A DNA stretch of 64,000 bases, from assembly GCF_017654485.1 (NCBI RefSeq), contig NZ_CP061091.1:3168501-3232500 (forward strand), read 5' to 3'. The first letter of the stretch is position 1. Every line of letters starts with the position of its first letter. The notes under the pieces are model-generated. The model did not search any database and was not told where the DNA came from. It was given only the letters and a program-made list of their open reading frames with translations. Below, one piece after another: positions 29,184 to 36,658 of this stretch. The position numbers were made by a program, and so were the translations under genes. The stretch is from Roseomonas marmotae. Lineage in GTDB: Bacteria; Pseudomonadota; Alphaproteobacteria; Acetobacterales; Acetobacteraceae.

Positions 29184-29627
29184 TTTGTCGCATCCATGGC
29201 TACCGCAGGTGAGGCGTCAATCAAGCCGACAGGCCGGGTCCGCTCCACGATGACCAGCTGAGTGTGGTGGAAGGCCCCCCTTTTCAGCCTCAGGCAGGAG
29301 ACGTCGTGCCGCACAGGCCAAGGTGGAATAGTGCGGCACCTTCCGCAGCCCAGGGGGCTTTCGCAGGTTCTGCCAGTCGGCCACCATGGTCACCAGCCCA
29401 CGGTAGTCGGTCCGCAGGAACTGGCGCAGCACCAGCAGTGCGAAGAGCTGCGCCTGAGGGAAGTCATGCCGGGAGGTCCGGCTGCCATAGGTCGGAAAGC
29501 TTCGCCGCCCAACAGAGAGCGCTTCACGCGCGACACGTACCGCCGACTTCGTCATCCCGCGCATCGATGACCTCGCACCCAGATCCCAGATGCCCTCCCA
29601 GCGTTCCACCTGCTCAGATGCTTTCAA
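29184..29627 (-). pseudogene. IS transposase remnant (frameshifted, truncated)
   Basis: Read on the minus strand from 29627, the first frame gives the N-terminus of an IS4/IS5-superfamily transposase: SRHDFPQAQLFALLVLRQFL, RTDYRGLVTMVADWQNLR and KVPHYSTL...ARRLL. Near 29280-29305 the homology moves to another frame, which continues KRGAFHHTQLVIVERTRPVGLID and then AVAMDATN, the region of the first DDE aspartate. Homology stops there, immediately beside the rnhA stop codon. The catalytic second half is missing, so the element is dead. No terminal inverted repeat was recognised. Confidence 0.8.
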
Positions 29628-29895
29628 CAGGGTATCCTCCGGTCTTATCGCCAGTGCGTGTCAGCGGCCAGCAACCGGCACAGGCCTTTGGGCATGTCCG
29701 GTGACGATTGCCTTTCGGCGTGCAAGGTCATGGCGAAAATGGCGGCCGGCGCGACGGGTCGGCAGCGCCGCGCCAACAAGCATGCCGGATGCCATCACCA
29801 ACACGGTTGCATGGCAGGACTTACCGGGCTTCGGAAGTTTGGGCAGACTACCTCTCTGACCGGCCCCAAAAAGAAGCCGGCGAGGAGACGTATCC
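29628..29895. other. intergenic remnant DNA before the TctC gene
   Basis: These 268 bases lie between the transposase remnant start and the binding-protein gene. No supported gene, tRNA or clear repeat was seen. They may contain the outer end of the decayed IS and the promoter of the next gene. Confidence 0.4.
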
Positions 29896-30894
29896 ATGCT
29901 GACCCGACGCTGCCTTGGCAGCCGAACCGCCACTCTTGCCCTTACCGCCGCGGGGCTCACCCTCGCGCGCCCTGCCCTGGCCGCCTTTCCGGACCGGCCG
30001 ATCACCATCATCGTCCCCTTCGCCCCCGGCGGCGCGAACGACTTGGCCGGCCGCCTTCTCGCGGACCGCATCGGCCCGCTTCTCACCGCCGAGGGGCGCG
30101 CGCTGGTGGAGAACCGCCCAGGCGGGGGCAGCGCGATCGGGGCGGATTACGTCCGCCGCGCCCGCCCAGACGGCTACACGCTGCTGGTGGGCTCCGCTTC
30201 CACCCTGGCCGTCGCGCCCGCCTCCGGCGCCGCCGCCGCGCGCTACCATCCCACCAGGGACTTCACGCCGATCACCGTCGTCGGCACCAGCCCGCTCGGC
30301 GTGGTGGTGCCGGCGAATTCCGGCGTCACCTCGCTGCAACAGCTGGTCGACCGGCTGCGCGCCGAGCCCGGGCAGATCGCCTATGCCAGTTCCGGCGTCG
30401 GCGGCGTGGCCCATCTCGGCGCTGACTACCTGGCGAATCTCGCCGGCACCAGCGCGCAGCACATCCCTTATCGTGGTGGCTCTCAGACCGCGGAATCCCT
30501 CATCAAGGGAGAGACGCTCTACGCGGTCGATCAGCTGGGCTCCGTCGTCGGCCAGGTGCGCGACGGCGCGCTACGGCTGCTGGCCGTCACGACCCGCCAG
30601 CGCGACCCGAACTTCCCGGACGTGCCGACCGTCGCGGAGGCCGTGCTGCCGGATTACGAGCTGACCACCTGGACGGCGATGGTAGGCCCCAAGGATATGC
30701 CGGACGATATCGCGGAGGCGCTGAGCAAGGCCGCCAACGCGGCTCTTGCCGAGCCCCGCGTGCGCGAGCGGCTGGAAAGCACCGGCACCACCCCCGTGCC
30801 GGACAGCACCCCCGCCTCCACCCGCGCTTTTCTGGACCGCGAATTCGCGTTGTACCAGAACATCGTCCAGCGCATCGGGCTGAAGCTGGATTAG
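29896..30894 (+). CDS. tripartite tricarboxylate transporter (Bug/TctC) substrate-binding protein
   Basis: A 332-residue periplasmic binding protein. A signal peptide (RTATLALTAAGLTLARPALA, cleavage near 29) precedes the Bug-family start FPDRPITIIVPFAPGGANDLAGR. NRPGGGSAIGADYVRRARPDGYTLL and HIPYRGGSQT are classic Bug motifs. These proteins bind carboxylates and usually feed TctA/TctB, but neither membrane gene is nearby. It is therefore an orphan, a common state for the large Bug families of Roseomonas-like and Bordetella-like genomes. Substrate unknown. Confidence 0.9.
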   Translation: MLTRRCLGSRTATLALTAAGLTLARPALAAFPDRPITIIVPFAPGGANDLAGRLLADRIGPLLTAEGRALVENRPGGGSAIGADYVRRARPDGYTLLVGSASTLAVAPASGAAAARYHPTRDFTPITVVGTSPLGVVVPANSGVTSLQQLVDRLRAEPGQIAYASSGVGGVAHLGADYLANLAGTSAQHIPYRGGSQTAESLIKGETLYAVDQLGSVVGQVRDGALRLLAVTTRQRDPNFPDVPTVAEAVLPDYELTTWTAMVGPKDMPDDIAEALSKAANAALAEPRVRERLESTGTTPVPDSTPASTRAFLDREFALYQNIVQRIGLKLD

Positions 30895-31082
30895 GGAAGA
30901 GGGCGGCCCGCTGCCGCGGATCCGGCGCAGCATCCGCACCGCGGCTCATGACGCCGACAGGCGGCGCTTCCCGGTGGGCAGCGCCGCATAACCGCTGCGG
31001 TCCCTCCGCGGCACCACTCATTGAAAGCGCCGCTGCCGGAGACCAGTTATATCCCCGACACCAATCAGGTCGGGTGGTGACA

Positions 31083-31346
31083 ATGGCCAGCGGATGGGCT
31101 CCTGACAGCGCAGTGCAGGATCAGATCGACGATACAGTCACGGATGGAGTCCTGAGAGCGCGTTCTCACCTGCCCACCGGGGATGGGGCAACCCATTGCC
31201 TGGAATGTGGCGATGAGATTCCGGCGGCACGCCGCCGCGCGCTTCCGGGAGTGAGAACCTGCGTCCCGTGCCAGTCGGCCCTTGACCGCCGCCCGGTGAA
31301 TATCGGCTTCAACCGCAGGGGCAGCAAGGACAGCCAGCTCAGATAG
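31083..31346 (+). CDS. small DksA/TraR-family C4 zinc-finger protein
   Basis: An 87-residue protein with the DksA/TraR zinc finger Cys39-x2-Cys42-x17-Cys60-x2-Cys63 (HCLECGDEIPAARRRALPG...CVPC). It has only a short helical N-terminus and lacks the DksA coiled coil, like TraR and phage or plasmid homologues that bind the RNA polymerase secondary channel. The ATG at 31083 is preferred over the longer open frame because it gives the family-typical start. Its place in an accessory stretch next to an IS remnant hints at acquisition. Confidence 0.78.
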   Translation: MASGWAPDSAVQDQIDDTVTDGVLRARSHLPTGDGATHCLECGDEIPAARRRALPGVRTCVPCQSALDRRPVNIGFNRRGSKDSQLR

Positions 31347-31396
31347 GGCGGAGCTCCTGTCCCCGTCCTGCTTCGGCACTGGTGATGACCAGAGAC

Positions 31397-32173
31397 TTAG
31401 CAATCCCCGGGCGGCAGGTTTGAGACTGCCCGGACCCGCGCCGGCCGTTCAGCCCGCCGCCGCCGGGCCAGCCCCAGCCCGAGCAGCCCCATGCCGAACA
31501 GCGCCATCGAGGCGGGCTCCGGCACCGGGGCGATCACCACCATCGCATTGGACAGCACAAAGCTGGCAAAAGCATCCGCGCTTCTCGTGCCGTCGCGCCA
31601 TGTCACAGTGAAGGTGTTGGTCGGCGCATCGAAAAGCTGCCCGTAGAAGTAGGAATTACCTGGATACCTCCACTCGATCCCGTCGATGATCTCGGCGATT
31701 TCCAATTCGGGAAAAAGTCCGTTGCCGAGCGAAGGCCAGTAGCCGGCTCCGACCCGCAGGCTGCCGGTGAGCCCGATGATGTCATAGGGCAGCGTGAAGG
31801 TCGCGCGGAAGATGCCGAGGCAGGGGTTGTAGAAGGAGTGGCAGGTGTAGGCCGCGCCCAGACTTCCGGCTGATAGCGGCGAGAGGCTTAAGAAGCCCCG
31901 GCTGGAGTAGCTACCGGCAGAGGGATTCGCGTTAGGACCAACATAGACCGGATCGCTCTGGGTTTCCGGGGTCCAGGTGCCGAAAGCGTCCTCGAAAGTG
32001 ACGGAGTAGCCCGGCATCCCCGTCAGCGTGACCGCACCATATTGCGCCACGACACCGGACAGGGCGGTCGTCCAGGATGCGGGGTCGAGATAGGCTGCCT
32101 CGGCGCGTGGCGCGGCCAGGGCAAGAGCGAGGGTGACGGCGGTCGCCAGACAGGTCTTACGCAGGAACGTCAT
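31397..32173 (-). CDS. PEP-CTERM sorting-domain protein
   Basis: A 258-residue exported protein. The N-terminal signal LRKTCLATAVTLALALAAPRAEA is cleaved near residue 26. A ~190-residue beta-rich domain with no known motif follows, with two Cys (CHSFYNPC). The C-terminal sorting signal is VPEPASMALFGMGLLGLGL followed by an Arg cluster. Exosortase recognises the PEP motif and the protein is processed and linked to the surface or exopolysaccharide. About 19 residues follow the Arg cluster, longer than usual. A sigma-54 promoter lies just upstream. No exosortase is in the window. Confidence 0.88.
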   Translation of the reverse strand: MTFLRKTCLATAVTLALALAAPRAEAAYLDPASWTTALSGVVAQYGAVTLTGMPGYSVTFEDAFGTWTPETQSDPVYVGPNANPSAGSYSSRGFLSLSPLSAGSLGAAYTCHSFYNPCLGIFRATFTLPYDIIGLTGSLRVGAGYWPSLGNGLFPELEIAEIIDGIEWRYPGNSYFYGQLFDAPTNTFTVTWRDGTRSADAFASFVLSNAMVVIAPVPEPASMALFGMGLLGLGLARRRRAERPARVRAVSNLPPGDC

Positions 32174-32208
32174 CGTCTTCCCCTGAACTTTTTCCAGGAC
32201 CGCAACGA

Positions 32209-32224
32209 TGCATGCCCCGTGCCA
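32209..32224 (-). promoter_or_regulatory. sigma-54 (-24/-12) promoter of the PEP-CTERM gene
   Basis: On the minus strand the sequence is TGGCACG-GGGC-ATGCA. It matches the RpoN consensus TGGCACG-N4-TTGCA at all but one base, with the invariant GG and GC exactly 10 bases apart. Initiation is expected near 32198, about 25 bases before the ATG. PEP-CTERM genes in other bacteria are known to be driven by RpoN with the PrsK/PrsR two-component system. Confidence 0.72.
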
Positions 32225-32246
32225 GGAAAAATGTCGTTTCCTGGCA
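32220..32246. repeat. 10-bp inverted repeat overlapping the -24 element
   Basis: The arms TGCCAGGAAA (32220-32229) and TTTCCTGGCA (32237-32246) are a perfect inverted repeat with a 7-base spacer. The arm nearer the gene contains the TGGCA of the sigma-54 -24 box. It could be a repressor operator, a cruciform, or a symmetric activator site; no flanking gene uses it as a terminator. Confidence 0.7.
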
Positions 32247-32459
32247 ATGGTTTATTCACTCAATTCCTTCCGCGCCGGAGCCTGCGTCAAAAGCGCCAAC
32301 ACAACCTTCAATTGCCGCCTCCAGGGCTGCAACTCCTGGCTGTCCGGCATGCCCGGCAGATGGAAAGCCGGCGGAACAGGCGCTTCAAATTAGCGGCGAC
32401 ACGACATAGCATCCGCCACGGGGACATGCCCTGACGCGGCGCCGGACAGAGGACAGGTG

Positions 32460-33206
32460 ATGCGCTTTGATATCTTCGGCAGTTGCGTCTCCCGCGATCC
32501 TTTCGACTTCCTTGCCCCGACCGGACATGACGTATTGTTCTACGCGGCACGGCAATCCTTCGTAGGCTTGCGGGACGAGCCTGTCCGATACGACCCGGCC
32601 TGGTATGCCGACCTGCCGCCCTTCGAGCGGCGCTGCGTCTTCATGGATCTCGAGAAAAGCGAGGAATATTTCCGCTTCTCAGCCGATGCCGACTACCTGA
32701 TCGTCGATTTCATCGACGAGCGCTTCGACCTGATGCAAGTCGGCTCCAGCCATGTCGCGGCCACGCGGCACGTGCTCAAGGAACCCTTCCTGGCCTTTCA
32801 CCAGGATCGTCTGCAACGCCGCCGGCGGCTGCATCCGCCCATCCTGGATGACTGGCGGCGCGGCGCCGAGTATTTCATGGAGCGCGCCACCCGCCGCTTC
32901 GCGCCCGAACGGATCATCCTTCACGAAGCCCGCTGGTCCAGCCATTTCCGCACGGTCGAGGGCGAGCTGCTGCCCTTCGATGAGAAGGTCCGGGCCCGCG
33001 TCGCGCCCAGCAACGAATTGCTGAAGCATTATCACGAGAACTTCCGGGCCCTGCTGCCCTCATGCCTGACGCTGCGGGTGCCGGATGAATTCCTCTTCGC
33101 CGACCCGCAGCATCGCTGGAGCAAGGAGCCCTTCCACTACATCCCCGCCTATTACAGCGCCTTCCTGGACCTTCTGAACCAGGCGGTGGAGAAGAACCGC
33201 TGCTGA
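32460..33206 (+). CDS. DUF6270 domain-containing protein
   Basis: A 248-residue soluble protein starting MRFDIFGSCVSRDPFDFL, the ILGSCVSRD-type opening of DUF6270. The GSC(V)SRD start resembles the GDS-like block I of SGNH hydrolases, and later conserved pieces are VDFIDERFDLM and SNELLKHYHENF. DUF6270 genes often sit in polysaccharide loci, so a surface-glycan role is possible but unproven. The ATG at 32460 follows an AGGACAG site; a GTG one codon earlier is the alternative. It diverges from the PEP-CTERM gene across 286 bases. Confidence 0.72.
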   Translation: MRFDIFGSCVSRDPFDFLAPTGHDVLFYAARQSFVGLRDEPVRYDPAWYADLPPFERRCVFMDLEKSEEYFRFSADADYLIVDFIDERFDLMQVGSSHVAATRHVLKEPFLAFHQDRLQRRRRLHPPILDDWRRGAEYFMERATRRFAPERIILHEARWSSHFRTVEGELLPFDEKVRARVAPSNELLKHYHENFRALLPSCLTLRVPDEFLFADPQHRWSKEPFHYIPAYYSAFLDLLNQAVEKNRC

Positions 33207-33213
33207 CAGGGCG

Positions 33214-34845
33214 TCAGACCAGCTCTTCCGCCCCGAAGGCCACAGGCGGCGTCCAGCCTTTGCCCGGCACCGCCGCAAAGAGTGCGCGGGTATATTCGTG
33301 GCGCGGGTTCGCAAAAATCTCGGCGGTGACGCCTTCCTCCACCACCTCGCCCTGGCGCATCACGGCGATGTGGTCGCAGAGCTGCGCCGCCACGCGCAGG
33401 TCATGGGTGATGAAGACCATCGACAGCCCCAGGCGCTGGCGAAGCCCGGCCAGCAGCTTCAGGACCTGCGCCTGCACCGAGACATCCAGCGCCGAAACAG
33501 GCTCATCCGCGACCAGCACCTCCGGCCGCATGGCCAGCGCCCGCGCCAGGCCGATGCGCTGCCGCTGCCCGCCGGAGAATTCATGCGGGAAGCGGTCCAG
33601 TCCGGCCGGGTCCAGCCCCACCAACTCGAACAGCTCGCGCGCCCGTGCCATGGCCTCGGCGCGTGGGGTACCGTGGATCATCGGGCCCTGGGCCACCAGT
33701 TCCCCCACCTTGCGGCGCGGGTTCAGGCTCGCATAGGGGTCCTGGAACACCATCTGGATCCGCCGCGCATCCCGCCGGAGATCGGCGCGCGAGAGCGCCA
33801 GCCGGTCCTGCCCGTCGATGCGGATGCTCCCCTCCTCCGGGTCCAGCAGCCGCACCAGGCAGCGGGCCAGGGTGGACTTGCCGGAACCGCTCTCCCCCAC
33901 GATGCCTAGCGTGCCGCCACGCGGCAGGCTGAGGGTGACGTCGCGCACCGCATGGGTCACGCGGCGGTTGCGGCTGAGGAAGCCCGATTTCCGGTAGGTC
34001 TTGGAAAGATGCCGGATCTCCAGCACCGGCTCCCCTTCCGCCAGGATGCTGGCGGGCGGCGGCGCCAGCGGCGGGACGGCGGCCACCAGGGCACGGGTAT
34101 AGGGGTGGCGCGGGTGGTTCAGGATATCCCCGGCCGGCCCCTGCTCCACCACCTCGCCATGGCGCATCACGGCCACGCGGTCGGCGATATCGGCCACCAC
34201 GCCGAAGTCATGGGTGATGAACAGCACCGCCGTGCCGGTGCGCCGCTGCAGATCGCGGATCAGCTCCAGGATCTGCGCCTGCGTCGTCACATCCAGCGCC
34301 GTGGTCGGCTCGTCGCAGATCAGCAGCTTCGGCTCCAGCGCCAGGGCCATGGCGATCATCGCCCGCTGCCGCTGCCCGCCGGAAAGTTCATGCGGGAAGG
34401 CCCGCGCCGCGGCGGCGGGGTCGGGGATGCGCACCTGCTCCAGCAGCGCCAGCACCCGCGTGTTCCGCTCGGCGTTGGAGAGCCGCGTATGGACGCGGAA
34501 CATCTCGCCGATCTGGCTGCCGATGGTCCTCAGCGGGTTCAGCGCCGTCATCGGCTCCTGAAAGACCATGCCGATGCGGGCGCCGCGCAGCTTCCGCATC
34601 TCCGGCTCCGGGATGGTCAGCAGGTCGCGCCCCTCGAAGAGGATGCGCCCGGCCTCGGCCTGCACGCCCTCCGGCAGCAGGCCCATCACGGCACCGGCGG
34701 TCATGGACTTGCCGGAGCCGCTCTCCCCCACCACGCAGAGGATTTCGTTGGGCTCCAGCACCAGCGAGACATCGCGCAGCGCGTGCGGGCGATCGCCACC
34801 TTTGGGCAGGGCCACGGTCAGCCCCTCGATGGAGAGAAGGCTCAT
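33214..34845 (-). CDS. peptide ABC importer, fused tandem ATPase (DppD-DppF type)
   Basis: A 543-residue protein with two complete ABC ATPase domains, as in GsiA/YejF. The first domain has Walker A GESGSGKSMTAG, signature LSGGQRQRAMI and Walker B LLICDEPTTALD. The second has GESGSGKSTLARC, FSGGQRQRIGLARAL and LVADEPVSALD. Each half carries an oligopeptide-transporter C-terminal segment. It powers import by the two permeases upstream. The ATG at 34845 overlaps the permease stop by ATGA; the longer open frame is a shadow. Confidence 0.95.
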   Translation of the reverse strand: MSLLSIEGLTVALPKGGDRPHALRDVSLVLEPNEILCVVGESGSGKSMTAGAVMGLLPEGVQAEAGRILFEGRDLLTIPEPEMRKLRGARIGMVFQEPMTALNPLRTIGSQIGEMFRVHTRLSNAERNTRVLALLEQVRIPDPAAAARAFPHELSGGQRQRAMIAMALALEPKLLICDEPTTALDVTTQAQILELIRDLQRRTGTAVLFITHDFGVVADIADRVAVMRHGEVVEQGPAGDILNHPRHPYTRALVAAVPPLAPPPASILAEGEPVLEIRHLSKTYRKSGFLSRNRRVTHAVRDVTLSLPRGGTLGIVGESGSGKSTLARCLVRLLDPEEGSIRIDGQDRLALSRADLRRDARRIQMVFQDPYASLNPRRKVGELVAQGPMIHGTPRAEAMARARELFELVGLDPAGLDRFPHEFSGGQRQRIGLARALAMRPEVLVADEPVSALDVSVQAQVLKLLAGLRQRLGLSMVFITHDLRVAAQLCDHIAVMRQGEVVEEGVTAEIFANPRHEYTRALFAAVPGKGWTPPVAFGAEELV

Positions 34846-35675
34846 CGGGATTTCAGCCTCGGGTTCAGCGCGTCGTTCAATCCCTGCCCGACCAGCGAGA
34901 CCGCCAGCACCGTCAGCAGGATCGCCACGCCGGGGATGGCGGAGACATACCACTGCACGCGCAGCACGCCCCGGCCGGCGCCGATCAGATTGCCCCAGGA
35001 CGGGACATTGGGATCGGAAAGATTGAGGAAGGCCAGGGAGCTTTCCAGCAGGATCGCCACCGCCATGATGACGCTGGCATAGACGATGACCGGCGGCAGG
35101 GCATTGGGCAGGATCTCGCGGAAGATGATGCGCGCGTCGCGCATCCCCAGTACGCGGCAGGCCTGCACGAACTCACGCGAGCGCAGGGAAAGGAATTCGG
35201 CTCGCGTCAGCCGCGCCGATGGCGGCCAGGATACGATGCCGATGGCGATCGTCACCGTGCGAATGTCGGAGCCGAAGACCGCCACCAGCACCAGCAGCAG
35301 GATGAAGTTCGGCAGGGTCTGGAAGGCTTCGGTCACGCGCATCAGCGCGTCATCCACCCAGCCGCCATAGAAGCCGGCGATGGCGCCCACCACGATGCCG
35401 ATGCCGATGGAGATGACGGTCGCCACCAGCGCGATCAGCAGGGAGACGCGCGCGCCATGGAAGATCTGGGCGGCGATGTCACGGCCGGTATTGTCCGTCC
35501 CCAGCCAGAAGCGGGGATTCGCCCCCGGCCATTGCAGCGGCCGCCCGGCGAGGGAGAGCGGGTCGCGCGGGAAGACCCAGGGCGCGCTGATGGCCATGGC
35601 CACCACCGTCAGGAGCAGCAGCAGCCCGATCACCGCGGCAGGGCTGCGGAGGTAGCGACGCAGGAATCCCATCAC
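34842..35675 (-). CDS. peptide ABC importer permease (DppC type)
   Basis: A 277-residue inner-membrane permease with about six spans. The N-terminal DppC-type domain begins RYLRSPAAVIGLLLLLTVVAMAI. GTDNTGRDIAAQIFHGARVSL and the EAA-like loop ACRVLGMRDARIIFREILPNALP are typical. It pairs with the DppB-type permease and overlaps both neighbours by four bases. Confidence 0.95.
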   Translation of the reverse strand: MMGFLRRYLRSPAAVIGLLLLLTVVAMAISAPWVFPRDPLSLAGRPLQWPGANPRFWLGTDNTGRDIAAQIFHGARVSLLIALVATVISIGIGIVVGAIAGFYGGWVDDALMRVTEAFQTLPNFILLLVLVAVFGSDIRTVTIAIGIVSWPPSARLTRAEFLSLRSREFVQACRVLGMRDARIIFREILPNALPPVIVYASVIMAVAILLESSLAFLNLSDPNVPSWGNLIGAGRGVLRVQWYVSAIPGVAILLTVLAVSLVGQGLNDALNPRLKSR

Positions 35676-36649
35676 CGCCCCGCCGTGATGCGTGGGTCGA
35701 GCTTGGCGTAGAGCAGGTCGATAACGAAGTTCACGAGGATCACCAGCAGGGCGGAGACGAAGACGATGCCGAGCAGGGTGTTCAGATCCCGCTGCACCAC
35801 GGATTCATAGGCCAGCCGCCCAAGCCCGGGCAGGTTGAAGACGCTTTCCACCACCACCGAGCCACCCAGCATGGTGCCGGCCTGCAGGCCGATCAGCGTC
35901 AGCCCCGGCAGCAGCGCGTTGCGCAGCACATGGCGCAGCAGCACCCCCGTCTGGCTCAGCCCCTTGGCGCGGGCGGTGCGGACGAAGTCCAGGCTCAGCA
36001 CCTCCAGCATGGAGGCGCGCATGATCCGCAGGTAGGTCGCCAGGAAGATCAGCGCCAGCGTGGTCACCGGCAGCACCAGGTGATGCGCGATGTCCAGCAC
36101 CCGCGCGAGGCCGGTATGGCCGGCGCCGATCTCCTCGAAGCCGCCGGCCGGCAGCCAGGCGAGCTTGATGGCGAAGACCACGATCCCCATCATGCCGAAC
36201 CAGAAGGACGGCGTGGCGTAGAAGATCAGGCCGAGCGTCGAGATCAGCGCATCCGGCCACTTGTTGACCCGCCGCGCCGCCAGCACGCCCAGCGCCATGC
36301 CGCCCGCGAAGGCGAAGCAGAGCGAGGTGCCCATCAGCAGCAGCGTCACCGGCAGCCGCTCCAGGATCACGGTGGAGACGGGCTTGCCGTAGATGGCGGA
36401 GAAGCCGAGATCCAGTTGCACCAGCCGCAGCAGATAGCGCGCCAGCTGCACCAGCACCGGCGCATCCAGGCCATAGAAGCTGCGGAGCTGCTCCATCATC
36501 GCCGGGTCGCCGCCGCCCATCTGCGCCATCAGCGCATCGACGGTATCGCCGGGCGCCAGCTGCAACAGCAGGAAGAGGCCGATCAGGATCAGCAGCAGCG
36601 TCGGCAGGCTCGCGGCCAGCCGGCGCAGCGCAAGGGCCAGGATGCGCAT
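35672..36649 (-). CDS. peptide ABC importer permease (DppB type)
   Basis: A 325-residue inner-membrane permease. It has the N-terminal LALRRLAASLPTLLLILIGLF span and the QLAPGDTVDALMAQMG segment of the family. The EAA loop is ARAKGLSQTGVLLRHVLRNALLP, with STFG-like ESVFNLPGLGRLAYESVVQRD later. It lies 9 bases after the binding-protein gene and overlaps the DppC-type permease start. Confidence 0.95.
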   Translation of the reverse strand: MRILALALRRLAASLPTLLLILIGLFLLLQLAPGDTVDALMAQMGGGDPAMMEQLRSFYGLDAPVLVQLARYLLRLVQLDLGFSAIYGKPVSTVILERLPVTLLLMGTSLCFAFAGGMALGVLAARRVNKWPDALISTLGLIFYATPSFWFGMMGIVVFAIKLAWLPAGGFEEIGAGHTGLARVLDIAHHLVLPVTTLALIFLATYLRIMRASMLEVLSLDFVRTARAKGLSQTGVLLRHVLRNALLPGLTLIGLQAGTMLGGSVVVESVFNLPGLGRLAYESVVQRDLNTLLGIVFVSALLVILVNFVIDLLYAKLDPRITAGR

Positions 36650-36658
36650 CTCTCCGCC

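Noticed and set aside
29661..30086. 141-residue minus-strand frame over the TctC 5' end
   Set aside because: Mostly antisense to the signal peptide and first domain of the Bug protein, with no homology noted.
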